A DNA stretch of 64,000 nt from Streptomyces sp. NRRL F-6131 (GTDB taxonomy: Bacteria > Actinomycetota > Actinomycetes > Streptomycetales > Streptomycetaceae). The stretch is taken from positions 1 to 64,000 of the forward strand of contig JOHN01000034.1 of assembly GCA_000719695.1 (NCBI GenBank). Direction: 5' to 3'. Of this stretch, positions 27,017 to 35,533 are shown piece after piece. The notes under the pieces were generated by a model. It worked only from the letters and a program-made list of their open reading frames with translations. It did not search any database and was not told the origin of the DNA. The position numbers and the translations under genes are program-made. Numbering within the stretch: the stretch's first letter is position 1; every line of letters begins with the position of its first letter.

Positions 27017-28690
27017 TCAGCCGGTGTAGGCGCCGAGGGCCCGGGTGAAGTCCAGCGGCTGCTGGACGATCGAGCTGCAGCTCGCGTCCGCGTACGCCTT
27101 GGCGCCGCCCTCGCAGGCCTTGTCGCGGGTGCCGGACCACATCGCCAGCCAGGCCAGGTGCTTGCTCTTCGCGAACTCGGCGAGCTGCTTGGCGTCGGCG
27201 ACGGTGAAGACCTCGCTGGCCACGTCGTTGACGCCGATCATCGGGGTGACGGCGACCCGGCGCCAGGCGGCCGCGTCGTCCAGGCCGAGCACGCTCTTCA
27301 CCTGGGCCTGGGTGGCGGTGGCCGCGGCGATCGCGTACTTGCCCATCTGCCCCTGCGGGTCGGGCGCGACCCCGTCGCCGAAGTCCATCGCCATGATGTT
27401 GACCGCACCGATCGCCACACCGTTGTTCTTGGCGTCGGCCACCAGGTTGACGCCCTCCTGGGTCAGGCCCGAGGGGAGCGCGGGGAGGGTGAAGGAGACG
27501 TCCAGGGCCTTGCCCTTGGCGGCGGCGTTCTTCTGCAACTGGGCGACGGCCTGGGCGCGCCGGGTGTTGGCGGCGGCGTTGGCGATCGCGCCGCCCTCGA
27601 CGTCGAAGTCGAGCCGGGTGAGGCCGTAGGCGTCGACGGTCCGCTGGTAGACGGCGGTCAGGTCGGCGACCGAGGAGCAGGCCAAGGCCAGCTCGCTGCC
27701 GTTGGCACCGCCGAAGGAGACCCGCACGTCGCCGCCGATCGCGCGCAGGGCGCCGATCTGGGCCGCCACGGCGTCGGCGGCGAGGTCGCTCACCCCGCCC
27801 CACTTCGGGGTGCAGCCGCCGCCGGAGACGACGAAGGCCAGGGTGAAGTCCTTGACGCCGGTGGCCTTGGCGGTGGCGACCAGGTCGTACGGCGGGTAGA
27901 GCGAGGTGTCGACGTACGGGGCGAAGCGGGCGCCGCCGACCGGGGCGGGGGTGCCGGTCGCGGTGGCGGTGGGCGCGGGAGTGGTGGGCGCCGGGCCGGT
28001 GGGGGTGACCGTGCCGGTGGCGGTCGCGGTGGCCGTCGGGGCCGGGGTGGTGGGCCGGGTGGTCGCCGTGCCGGTCGGGCTCGGCGCCCCGGTGGTCGGC
28101 CGGACGGTGGCGGTGCCGCTCGCGGTGGCGGACGCCGAGGCGGAGGCGGTCGTGGACGGCGACGCGCTCGCGGTGGGCGAGGCCGTCGCACCGCCGGTCG
28201 GGCGGCCGGACGGGGTGGGCGCGGTGCCGTCCCCGGTCGTGCAGGAGGTCTTGTTGATCAGACAGTGGCCCGGCTCGGCCTGGGCCGCGCCGGCGCCCTG
28301 GGCGACGAAGCCGACCACGACGCTCCGGCCGGGCTCCAGCCGCTTGCTCCAGGACTCCGGGCGGACGGTGATGTGGCCGCCCTCAGCGGTGAAGGTGGCG
28401 TTCCAGAGCGAGTCGATCTTCGCGCCGGCGGGCAGGTCGAAGGTCAGCGTCCAGTCCTCGATGGCACGGTCGGCCGGGTTGGTGACCAGGTACTGGCCGG
28501 TGTAGCCGGAGTCCCAGCTGCTGGTGCGGGTGTAGACGGCGCCGAGCGAGGCGGCGCTGGCCGAGGAGGCGAGGACGACGACGCCCCCGGCGACCAGGGC
28601 GGCGGCGACCGCCGAGGCGCCGAGCACCGCACCCTTGCGGCTGCGCCGACGGCGGCCGCCGGGGCGGCGGTGGGGCTGCTGGGTCGTCAT
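27017..28690 (-). CDS. Secreted GH18 chitinase-like protein with CBM2-type domain
   Basis: A 557-residue exported protein. It has a basic twin-Arg-rich N-terminus and hydrophobic signal helix (residues 20-46, ending SASA), a CBM2-like beta domain (about 47-145: YTRTSSWDSGYTGQYLVTN, DWTLTFDLP), a Thr/Ala/Pro-rich linker of about 95 residues, and a GH18 barrel (about 252-557). The catalytic DxDxE reads LDFDVEGG near residue 360; IMAMDFGDG and LAWLAMWSG are other family strands. It probably degrades chitin or chitooligomers, as in the actinomycete ChiD-like GH18 group. No dre-like box is visible upstream. Confidence 0.85.
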   Translation of the reverse strand: MTTQQPHRRPGGRRRRSRKGAVLGASAVAAALVAGGVVVLASSASAASLGAVYTRTSSWDSGYTGQYLVTNPADRAIEDWTLTFDLPAGAKIDSLWNATFTAEGGHITVRPESWSKRLEPGRSVVVGFVAQGAGAAQAEPGHCLINKTSCTTGDGTAPTPSGRPTGGATASPTASASPSTTASASASATASGTATVRPTTGAPSPTGTATTRPTTPAPTATATATGTVTPTGPAPTTPAPTATATGTPAPVGGARFAPYVDTSLYPPYDLVATAKATGVKDFTLAFVVSGGGCTPKWGGVSDLAADAVAAQIGALRAIGGDVRVSFGGANGSELALACSSVADLTAVYQRTVDAYGLTRLDFDVEGGAIANAAANTRRAQAVAQLQKNAAAKGKALDVSFTLPALPSGLTQEGVNLVADAKNNGVAIGAVNIMAMDFGDGVAPDPQGQMGKYAIAAATATQAQVKSVLGLDDAAAWRRVAVTPMIGVNDVASEVFTVADAKQLAEFAKSKHLAWLAMWSGTRDKACEGGAKAYADASCSSIVQQPLDFTRALGAYTG

Positions 28691-28899
28691 GGGGCTTACC
28701 TCCGGGGCTGGCAGATGCGCGGTCGGGGGCGACCGGCGCGGCCGACCCGGACGACGCTAGCGGCGCCGAATGGCCGGAAACCGTCTGCTGAGCCAGGGGT
28801 AGAACTCCCTTACGGTCCGCTTAAGGAAGAGGTCACCCCGCTCCCCGGCGGCCCGGCCCGGCGCCGAAACCTTTCTCCACCCGGTCCGCGGCGGCCCGT

Positions 28900-30483
28900 T
28901 CAGCGCGCGAACAGCGATCCCCGGCCACGGCGCCGGCCGACCCGGGTCGGGGCGGTGCCGTCCTGCCGGGCCCGCAGCCGCAGCCGGATCTCCGCGCCGC
29001 CCAGCACCGCCGACCGGCCGAGCGCGAGGTCCCCGCCGGTGGCCTCGGCGAGCTTGCGGACGATGTCCAGCCCGAGGCCGGTGGAGCCCTCGCCGCCGTG
29101 GCCCTCGCCGCGCTTCAGGGCGGCCTCCGGATCGGTGAAGCCCGGGCCCGCGTCGCCGACCAGCACGATCACCGAGCTCCCGGTGGCCAGCACGTCCACC
29201 GAGAAGGCGGTGCCGACCACCGTGTGCCGGAAGACGTTGCCGAGCAGCGCGTCCACGGCGGCGGCGAGGTCCCCGCGCTGGACCGGGACGGGGGTCGCGC
29301 CGTCGGCGCCGGCCAGCTGCCAGTGGCGGCCCTCGTCCTCGGCGAGCGCCGACCAGAAGCCGACCCGCTCGCGGATCACCTCGGCCGCGTCGCAGCCCAC
29401 CGTGACGGCGGGCGCGTCCTCCGGCGCCCGGCGGGCCGAGCGGATGATCTGGTCGACCTCGCGCTCCAGCTGCGCGACCGCGTGCCGGGTGGCGTCGGCC
29501 GCGTCGCCCTCGCCCAGCGAGGCGGCGTTGAGCCGCAGCACGGTCAACGGGGTGCGCAGCCGGTGCGACAGGTCGGCGGCCAGCTCGCGCTCGGCGGCGA
29601 GCAGTTGGACGACCCGGTCGGCCATGGCGTTGAACGCGTGGGCGGCCTCGCGCAGCTCCTCGGGGCTGCCGGCGGCCCGCCTGCCGTCCACCGGCACCCG
29701 GACGGCCAGGTCGCCCGCGCCGAGGGCCCGGGCGGCGGCGGCCAGCCGTCGGGCCGAACCGACGATCCGGGCGCCCATCCGGTCCGCGACCAGCACCGAG
29801 ACGGCGACCAGGCCGAGCGCGACCCCGGAGAGCACCTGCCAGGCGGTGGCGACGCCCCGGGTGAGGTCGCCGTCGGCCACGAACACCTCGACCACGGCAG
29901 TCCGGGCGGTGTCCACCGCGACCGGCTGGAGCAGCGCGTAGCCGCCGGGGACCTCGACGGTGAACGAGCGCCCCTGTCCGCCGGCGCTGGCGACGTCGGC
30001 GTCCAGCGCCCGGACCTCGCCGATGGTCGCCCCGGCGGACGGCCCCGACCCGGCGGCGGAGGCCCCGGCCGGACCGGCCGCGCCGGGCGTCCCCGCCGGC
30101 ACCGTCCCCGACCCCGCCGTCCCCGCCGGCACCGTCCCCGACCCCGCCGGCGCTGCGGCCACCCCGCCCGCAGCGCCGGTCGGACCGGTGGCGCCGGCCC
30201 CGGAAGCGGTGCCGACGGCGGGCGGCAGGTGGACCGCCATCCGCCCCTGCGCACCCGCGTCCGTCGAGGCCACCGCCCGGGCGATGGCGTCCTGGTCGGT
30301 GGTGATCGCCAGTGCCGGGCCGAGCGCCGCGGCCTGCCGTTCGGCGGCCGTGAAGGCCCGGTCCCGGGCGGTCTGCTGGACCATCAGGCCGAGCGGGATG
30401 AGGAAGGCCAGCGCGACCATCGTGGTACCGGCCACGGCGGCCTTGATCAGGGCCCAGCGCAGCGAGTGCCGCAACCGCCTCAT
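28900..30483 (-). CDS. Sensor histidine kinase
   Basis: A 527-residue membrane kinase: helix 1 (about residues 10-35), an extracellular sensor region with a Gly/Ala/Pro/Thr insert containing a perfect 10-residue duplication (GTVPAGT repeats, about residues 110-140), helix 2 (about 215-240), HAMP, then HisKA with the phospho-histidine in DLSHRLRTPLTVLRLNA and an ATPase domain (LLGNVFRHT N-box, VGDAGPGF, STGLGLDIV). It shares a four-base ATGA overlap with the upstream response regulator, so the pair is coupled. The signal is unknown. Confidence 0.92.
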   Translation of the reverse strand: MRRLRHSLRWALIKAAVAGTTMVALAFLIPLGLMVQQTARDRAFTAAERQAAALGPALAITTDQDAIARAVASTDAGAQGRMAVHLPPAVGTASGAGATGPTGAAGGVAAAPAGSGTVPAGTAGSGTVPAGTPGAAGPAGASAAGSGPSAGATIGEVRALDADVASAGGQGRSFTVEVPGGYALLQPVAVDTARTAVVEVFVADGDLTRGVATAWQVLSGVALGLVAVSVLVADRMGARIVGSARRLAAAARALGAGDLAVRVPVDGRRAAGSPEELREAAHAFNAMADRVVQLLAAERELAADLSHRLRTPLTVLRLNAASLGEGDAADATRHAVAQLEREVDQIIRSARRAPEDAPAVTVGCDAAEVIRERVGFWSALAEDEGRHWQLAGADGATPVPVQRGDLAAAVDALLGNVFRHTVVGTAFSVDVLATGSSVIVLVGDAGPGFTDPEAALKRGEGHGGEGSTGLGLDIVRKLAEATGGDLALGRSAVLGGAEIRLRLRARQDGTAPTRVGRRRGRGSLFAR

Positions 30484-31205
30484 GTCCGGCGCTCCACGGG
30501 GACGGGCCCCGGCCCGGCGGGATGCCCGGCCGCCTCCAGCCGGACCCCGACCCCGCGCACGGTGTGCAGGTAGCGGGGGCTGGACGCGGTCTCGCCGAGC
30601 TTGCGGCGCAGCCAGGAGAGGTGCACGTCGATGGTCTGGTCACCGCCGTAGGTCTGCCGCCACACCTCGGCGAGGATCTCCTTGCGCGGCACCACCACGC
30701 CCGGCCGGGCGGCGAGGAAGGCCAGCAGGTCGAACTCACGGCGGGTCAGGTCCAGCGCGCGGCCGTCCAGCGAGGCCTCCCGGCGCTGGAGGTCGATCGC
30801 CAGCCCGCCGACCCGGAGCACCTGGCTGACCGGGGCCGACCCGCCGCCGAGACGGCGCAGCACGGCGGCCATCCGGGCGCTGAGGTGCTCCCCGGAGAAA
30901 GGTTTCACCAGGTAGTCGTCGGCGCCGTCGTTGAGCAGCCGGACGATCTCGGCCTCGTCGTCCCGGGCGGTGGAGATGATCACCGGGACGTTGGTCAGCC
31001 CACGGATCATCTTGAGCGCCTCGCTGCCGTCCAGGTCCGGCAGGCCGAGGTCGAGGATCACCAGGTCGCAGCCGACCTGGGCGACCTCGCGCAGCGCCTC
31101 AAGTGCCGTGCCCACGCTGCGAACCGCGTGGCCGGTGTCGGACAGGTGGCGGATGAGGGCGGATCGTACGAAGGGGTCGTCCTCGACCACGAGCACTGTT
31201 GCCAT
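30480..31205 (-). CDS. OmpR-family response regulator
   Basis: A 241-residue regulator. The receiver domain has the acidic pair in VVEDDPF and the phospho-acceptor D52 in LVILDLGLPDLDG, with the K of YLVKPFSGEHL. The C-terminal winged helix is LTRREFDLLAFLAARPGVVVPRKEILAEVW with DVHLSWLRRKLGE. The ATG at 31205 gives the standard length. It is first in a two-gene operon with the histidine kinase. It is divergent from the secreted hypothetical gene at 31385, a possible target. Confidence 0.93.
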   Translation of the reverse strand: MATVLVVEDDPFVRSALIRHLSDTGHAVRSVGTALEALREVAQVGCDLVILDLGLPDLDGSEALKMIRGLTNVPVIISTARDDEAEIVRLLNDGADDYLVKPFSGEHLSARMAAVLRRLGGGSAPVSQVLRVGGLAIDLQRREASLDGRALDLTRREFDLLAFLAARPGVVVPRKEILAEVWRQTYGGDQTIDVHLSWLRRKLGETASSPRYLHTVRGVGVRLEAAGHPAGPGPVPVERRT

Positions 31206-31384
31206 GGGGCTGCACGGTACGGCATCGGCCCCGAATGGTCTGTACCTCGGGGTGGCCGCGGGCCCGGGCCGTGAACCGTTCGTGGCCGGGTCCACCCGGA
31301 GTGTCAGGGCTTTGTGCAAGTCCCCTGTGGAAGTACCGGGGTGCTCACCTGCCGGGGCCGGTGATGCGGCAGGATGTGCGCACG

Positions 31385-31951
31385 ATGCGGAACGGACTGG
31401 TACAACTCGGCGCCTGGGCGGCGGCCACCGGGGCGGCGGTGGCGCTGTCCTGGTTCGGCGTGCACGCGGTGCTGACCGGCGCCGCGTTCGAACAGCCCAC
31501 CGCGCTGCCGCTGCCCTCGCCGGCGTCGGCCGACGGCGCGAGACCCACGCCGACGCCCTCGGCGGCACCGCCGCAGTCGGCCGGACGTCCGGAGCCGACC
31601 GCACCGCCGTCCACCGGCCCGGCGTCGGCGCCCACGCCCCGCACCACCTCGCCCGCCACCGCGGCGGCCGCGGCCCCGACGGCCGCCACCACCGCCCCGC
31701 ACCGCCCGGCGCCGGCCACGAGCACGACGTCCTCGGTGCGCAGCTACCTCGTCCCGGGCGGCAAGGTCGCCCTGGACCTCGGGCCCGACCGGGCCTCGCT
31801 GGTCACCGCCGCCCCCGATTCGGGCTGGCAGATGCAGGTCTGGGACGGCCCGCAGTGGATCCGGGTGGACTTCACCAAGGACAACCAGGCCAACTCGGTG
31901 TTCGTCTACTGGAACGGGCACCCGCCGGTGGTCGACACGGTCACCCGCTGA
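31385..31951 (+). CDS. Membrane-anchored or secreted hypothetical protein
   Basis: A 188-residue protein: an N-terminal hydrophobic segment (LVQLGAWAAATGAAVALSWFGVHAVL), about 75 residues of Pro/Thr/Ala-rich linker, and a compact C-terminal domain of about 70 residues (VRSYLVPGGKVALDLGPDRASLVTAAPDSGWQMQVWDGPQWIRVDFTKD). This resembles small streptomycete extracellular domains next to two-component systems. The function is not recognised. The ATG at 31385 has AGGA ten bases upstream. It is divergent from the response regulator, with 179 bases between the starts. Confidence 0.72.
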   Translation: MRNGLVQLGAWAAATGAAVALSWFGVHAVLTGAAFEQPTALPLPSPASADGARPTPTPSAAPPQSAGRPEPTAPPSTGPASAPTPRTTSPATAAAAAPTAATTAPHRPAPATSTTSSVRSYLVPGGKVALDLGPDRASLVTAAPDSGWQMQVWDGPQWIRVDFTKDNQANSVFVYWNGHPPVVDTVTR

Positions 31952-31998
31952 CCGGACCGCGACCGCGCACCGTCCGTCGTCCGGTCACCGCACCGCCG

Positions 31999-32559
31999 TC
32001 ACCACCGCTCGAAGGGGACGTACCCCGGCAGGTAGGCCCCGCGGTACCGGGAGCGGTCGACCAGGGTGTGCCTGGTCCCGCCGGGCACCCCGATCGCGGC
32101 GAGCACCACCGTCCCGTACGGGTCCCGCACCTCGTAGGGCTCGGCGAGCGAGGCCGCGCCCCGGTCGACGGCGTAGTCGTACGCGTAACAGACGTCCGGC
32201 ACCGCGACCGCGAGGTCGATCACGCCGTCGCCGTGCCGGGCCAGGTGGCCCTCCAGCTCCCGGCCGCGCGGGCCGATCACCTGGACCAGCGAGGTCAGCA
32301 CGAACCGGGTGCCGGGCGCCTGCATGACATAGGAGACGGTCTCCGGCTCGCCGGTCTCGGGACCGGCGTACGCGGTGCAGCGCAGGCCGAGCGCGACCGC
32401 GTACCGGTGGGCCGCCCGCTCGGCGTCACCGACCACGAAGACCACCGCGTCGGCGCGGCCCATCGGGAGGAGCCCTGGCTCCTCCGGCCCGGCGGCGCCC
32501 GGGACGGCGGCGCCGAGGGCGGCGGTGAGCAGCGCGGGTTCGGCGGCGGTGTCGGTCAT
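31999..32559 (-). CDS. N-terminal half of 4-hydroxyphenylpyruvate dioxygenase, truncated (VOC fold)
   Basis: A 186-residue protein that matches the first half of streptomycete HPPD: GRADAVVFVVGDAERAAHRYAVALG, GPETGEPETVSYVM, HGDGVIDLAVAVPDV, RGAASLAEPYEVRDPYGTVVLAAI and RHTLVDRSRYRGAYLPGYV. It ends eight codons later. Full enzymes are about 380 residues; the three iron ligands (His, His, Glu) all lie in the missing half, so it cannot be an HPPD as known. No remnant of the C-terminal half follows. An AsnC-type regulator gene is divergent from it, as I recall for intact hppD in Streptomyces. It is either a decayed gene or a repurposed domain. Confidence 0.78.
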   Translation of the reverse strand: MTDTAAEPALLTAALGAAVPGAAGPEEPGLLPMGRADAVVFVVGDAERAAHRYAVALGLRCTAYAGPETGEPETVSYVMQAPGTRFVLTSLVQVIGPRGRELEGHLARHGDGVIDLAVAVPDVCYAYDYAVDRGAASLAEPYEVRDPYGTVVLAAIGVPGGTRHTLVDRSRYRGAYLPGYVPFERW

Positions 32560-32762
32560 GTCAGCCCTCCCGGTGGGGGTACGGGACCACGGTGGTGCTC
32601 GGGCGCCGGGGTGGGGGCCGACGCACGGGGTTGTGGCTGGAGGGTGGCGCCGAGCCGACCTCCGCGCAACTGTTCCGTTTCCTCCTGGTCAAGCTGTGCT
32701 CCGGGGCGGGAGAATCGGCCGCACCGCTGTACACAATGCCCATCGGAGGACGGAGCCCCGCG

Positions 32763-33398
32763 ATGCCCCCCGCCCACGCCGCCAGCTCCCCGGGTACCCC
32801 CGGATCGTCCAACTCGACCACCGGCCACGGACATTCCGGTGCGACCGGGGTCGCTCCCGAGGTCCCGTCGGGGTCCGCTCCCGGGACCGCGGCCGGAGCG
32901 GCCCCCGGGGTCGCCGTAGGGAGCACCAACGACGCGATCGACGCGCTGGACGGTCGGCTGATCCGACTGCTCGCCGAGGAACCGAGGATCGGCGTCCTGG
33001 AGTGCTCGCGCCGCCTCCAGGTGGCCCGCGGCACCGTCCAGGCCCGGCTGGACCGGCTCCAGGCGCGCGGGGTGATCGGCGGCTTCGGGCCGGAGGTCGA
33101 CCCGGCGGCGCTCGGCTACCCGGTGACGGCCTTCGCGACCCTGGAGATCTCCCAGGGCCAGGGCGCGGACGTGCGCGCACACCTGGCGGCGGTGCCGGAG
33201 GTGCTGGAACTGCACACCATCACCGGGCACGGCGACATGATGGTGCGGATCGTGGCCCGCTCCAACGCCGATCTGCAGCGGGTGATCGACCGGGTGGTGG
33301 GCTTCGACGGGATCGTCCGGTCCTCCACGGCGATCGCCCTGGAGAACCCGGTGCCGTACCGGATCCTGCCCCTGGTCGACCAGGCCGCCGCCGAGTGA
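32763..33398 (+). CDS. Lrp/AsnC-family transcriptional regulator
   Basis: A 211-residue regulator. After a long disordered Gly/Ser/Pro N-terminus (about 55 residues, unusual for the family) come the AsnC-type HTH (DAIDALDGRLIRLLAEEPRIGVLECSRRLQVARGTVQARLDRLQARGVI) and the RAM effector domain (AFATLEISQGQGADVRAHLAAVPEVLELHTITGHGDMMVRIVAR). The ATG at 32763 has GGAG upstream; an ATG at 32736 is also in frame. It is divergent from the HPPD-like gene, so tyrosine or homogentisate catabolism is its probable ancestral target. Confidence 0.88.
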   Translation: MPPAHAASSPGTPGSSNSTTGHGHSGATGVAPEVPSGSAPGTAAGAAPGVAVGSTNDAIDALDGRLIRLLAEEPRIGVLECSRRLQVARGTVQARLDRLQARGVIGGFGPEVDPAALGYPVTAFATLEISQGQGADVRAHLAAVPEVLELHTITGHGDMMVRIVARSNADLQRVIDRVVGFDGIVRSSTAIALENPVPYRILPLVDQAAAE

Positions 33399-33420
33399 CG
33401 ACGGCCACGAGGGCCGGTGC

Positions 33421-33510
33421 GGCCCAGTAGCCCAGCGGCTCGCCAGCTCAGCGGCTCAGCGGCCCAGCAGCCCGGCGGCCCGGTAGCCCAGCGGCCCGGT
33501 AGCCCGGCGG
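33421..33510. repeat. Degenerate tandem repeat of CCCAGCGGC-like units
   Basis: About ten irregular 8-10-base units (GCCCAGCGGC, GCTCAGCGGC, GCCCGGTA) fill the whole interval between the AsnC gene and the end of the Lon-like protease gene. Confidence 0.7.
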
Positions 33511-33511
33511 C

Positions 33512-34318
33512 TCAGCAGCCGGGGACGGCCCCGCCGGCGTGCAGCGCCTCCAACGCGGCGACCGACTCCGCGAGCGTGCCGACCGGCACCAGCCGCAGCC
33601 CGGCCGGAGTGTTGACCTTGGCGTCCGCGCACTCGTCCTTGGGCAGCAGGAAGACGGTCGCACCGTCCCGGGCCGCCGCCTGGGTCTTGAGCGGCACGCC
33701 GCCGACCGGGCCGATCACGCCCTGGTCGTCGATGGTCCCGGTGCCGGCCACGGTCAGCCCGCCGGTGAGGTCCCCGCCCTTGCCGTCCCCGCGGAGCTTG
33801 TCGACGATGCCGAGCGCGAGCATCTGGCCGGCGCTGGGGCCGCCGATGTCGCCCAGGTCGACCTGGACCTTCACCTGCGCGGGCGACAGCTGGAGGTAGG
33901 AGAGCGCGGCCGCGGTGGCGGCGTCCTGGGACTCCGCCATCTGCTGGGCGGTGACCTCGTTGGCCTTGGCCGGGTCGTCCTGGGTGTAGACGGTCTCGCT
34001 GGGCCGGACGGCCTCGTCCTCGTCGAACCAGGCCTGGAGCGAGCGCCACAGGGAGGTCCGCTCCCCCGGGTTGGTGGCCGAGATGGTCACCATCCGCAGC
34101 TGCCCCCGGGTGGCGCGGACCGGTGCGCCGGTGACGGTGAGCACCGGCCGGCCCTCGTAGCTGCCGAGGGTGTCCGCGGTCACGCCCGGGAAGGTCAGCG
34201 TGTAGGGCAGCGGGACGAAGGCGGCCACCCCGAACAGCGCGGCGACCACCGTGCCGCAGAGCGCGAGGGCGCGGGTCCGGGGGGAGGTCAGGGCCTTGGG
34301 CAGCTTGGTGTCGGACAC
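33512..34318 (-). CDS. Membrane-anchored Lon-like (S16) protease domain protein
   Basis: A 268-residue protein with one N-terminal membrane helix (LALCGTVVAALFGVAAFVPL), a short extracellular region and a C-terminal Lon proteolytic domain. The Ser-Lys dyad is seen in DIGGPSAGQML and GGVPLKTQAAARDGATVFLLP. This is the YlbL/SdrC-type family, but YlbL proteins normally carry a PDZ domain and are 330-360 residues; no PDZ is evident here. The GTG at 34318 (SDTKLPKAL) is preferred; a GTG six codons upstream is possible. Confidence 0.8.
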   Translation of the reverse strand: MSDTKLPKALTSPRTRALALCGTVVAALFGVAAFVPLPYTLTFPGVTADTLGSYEGRPVLTVTGAPVRATRGQLRMVTISATNPGERTSLWRSLQAWFDEDEAVRPSETVYTQDDPAKANEVTAQQMAESQDAATAAALSYLQLSPAQVKVQVDLGDIGGPSAGQMLALGIVDKLRGDGKGGDLTGGLTVAGTGTIDDQGVIGPVGGVPLKTQAAARDGATVFLLPKDECADAKVNTPAGLRLVPVGTLAESVAALEALHAGGAVPGC

Positions 34319-34398
34319 AGGGGCATCCAAACACACCGGGACCGTCCGGCGGGCACGCACACGACCACCCGAACGGCCCGCCCGCCGGTCCGGGGCGG

Positions 34399-35049
34399 TC
34401 AGCGCAGCGCGTCGGCGACCTCGGTGGCCGCCTCCACCACCCGGGGCCCGACCCGTTCCGGGACGAGCCCGTTCAGCATCACCACGCCGACGCTGCCCTC
34501 GATGCCGCTGAGCCCGAGCAGCGCGGCGGCCGCGCCGGACGCCCCGGACTGCTCCTCCGCCCGGGTGATCACGAAGCCCTGCTCCGGCCGGCGCTGGCTG
34601 GGGAAGGTCCGGGCCTCCAGGATCGCCCGGCCGGCCGCGCTCTCGCCGAGGGGGTGGCGCAGCCCGGTCCGGTAGGCGACGTGGAAGTCGGTCCAGCTGG
34701 GTTCGACGACGGCCACCGCGAGCGCCTCGTTGCCGTCCACCAGGGTGAGGTGGGCGGTGGCCCCCAGGTCCTCGGCGAGGCTGCGCAGCGCGGGCAGCGC
34801 CGCCTCCCGCAGCAGCGGGTGGACGCGGTGGGCGAGCCGCAGCACGCCGAGGCCGACCCGGGCCCGGCCGCCGATGTCCCGGCGGACCAGCCCGTGCTGT
34901 TCCAGGGTGGCCAGCAGCCGGTAGACGACCGTCCGGTTGACGGCGAGGCGGGCCGCCAGCTCGGTCACGGTGAGCCCGCGTTCCGAGTCGGCGAGCAGCT
35001 TGAGGACCCGGACACCGCGGTCCAGGGTCTGGGAGGTCTCTGCAGTCAC
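34399..35049 (-). CDS. IclR-family transcriptional regulator
   Basis: A 216-residue regulator. The N-terminal winged helix is SQTLDRGVRVLKLLADSERGLTVTELAARLAVNRTVVYRLLATLEQHGLVRR, and the C-terminal part is a GAF-like effector domain (LRSLAEDLGATAHLTLVDGNEALAVAVVEPS). It is somewhat shorter than the usual 250 residues. The GTG at 35049 has AAGGAA upstream. The ligand is unknown and no obvious target is divergent from it. Confidence 0.88.
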   Translation of the reverse strand: MTAETSQTLDRGVRVLKLLADSERGLTVTELAARLAVNRTVVYRLLATLEQHGLVRRDIGGRARVGLGVLRLAHRVHPLLREAALPALRSLAEDLGATAHLTLVDGNEALAVAVVEPSWTDFHVAYRTGLRHPLGESAAGRAILEARTFPSQRRPEQGFVITRAEEQSGASGAAAALLGLSGIEGSVGVVMLNGLVPERVGPRVVEAATEVADALR

Positions 35050-35398
35050 GACGCGCAATTCCTTTCCGCGGCAGTCGCGGATCGGCTGGCCGGTCCGGGA
35101 CTCGGTTGTCGCGCGCAGGTGGGGTGGCCGCGCTCGGGCCGCGGAGTGTCGTCCTTGACGTCCTGGGGCCCTGCGGCGCCCGTCTCGCGGGGGGTTGCCC
35201 GGCGGGAGAGCGTGTGGGAAAGGTAGTGAAGGAAATGCGGCGGCGGAAGTGTTTGTCCAAAATTCGGTCAAGATCAATTTCGACCGACCGGGCACAACCG
35301 GGCAAACAGGGCGATTTACCCCGATCGGACCGGGCGCAAGTTCGAGCACAGTCCGAAGTCCGGACACCCGGGGCCGACGGACCGCCCGGGAACGGCGA
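35050..35398. other. Noncoding stretch upstream of the IclR gene
   Basis: It contains an AT-richer patch (35225-35320, with TTCGGTCAAGATCAATTTCG) likely to hold the IclR promoter. No open frame with normal codon bias is present. The remaining bases to 35533 are terminator-like structures described separately. Confidence 0.5.
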
Positions 35399-35438
35399 CG
35401 CCGCCCCCGCCGTCACGGTGGGGACGGCGGGGGCGGCG
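35399..35438 (-). terminator. Strong 16-bp hairpin between helicase and IclR genes
   Basis: CGCCGCCCCCGCCGTC (35399-35414) and its exact complement (35423-35438) form a perfect 16-bp stem with an 8-base loop. It is probably the second of two terminators for the minus-strand helicase gene. Confidence 0.7.
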
Positions 35439-35505
35439 GTACTCCTCGGCGGTGGCGCCCCTCGACGGCGGCTCCTCGGTGGCGGCGCCCCTCGGCGCCC
35501 CTCGA

Positions 35506-35523
35506 CGGCCGTGCGCACGGCCG
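35506..35523 (-). terminator. Palindromic terminator after the helicase gene
   Basis: CGGCCGTGCGCACGGCCG is an 18-base perfect palindrome, 11 bases after the helicase stop codon. It is flanked by a roughly 30-bp imperfect direct repeat (35440-35500). Confidence 0.6.
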
Positions 35524-35533
35524 CGCCGGATCG

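Noticed and set aside
25772..29941. 1389-codon plus-strand frame
   Set aside because: It is antisense to the glycosyltransferase, GH18 and histidine-kinase genes; the product is Gly/Ala/Arg low complexity.
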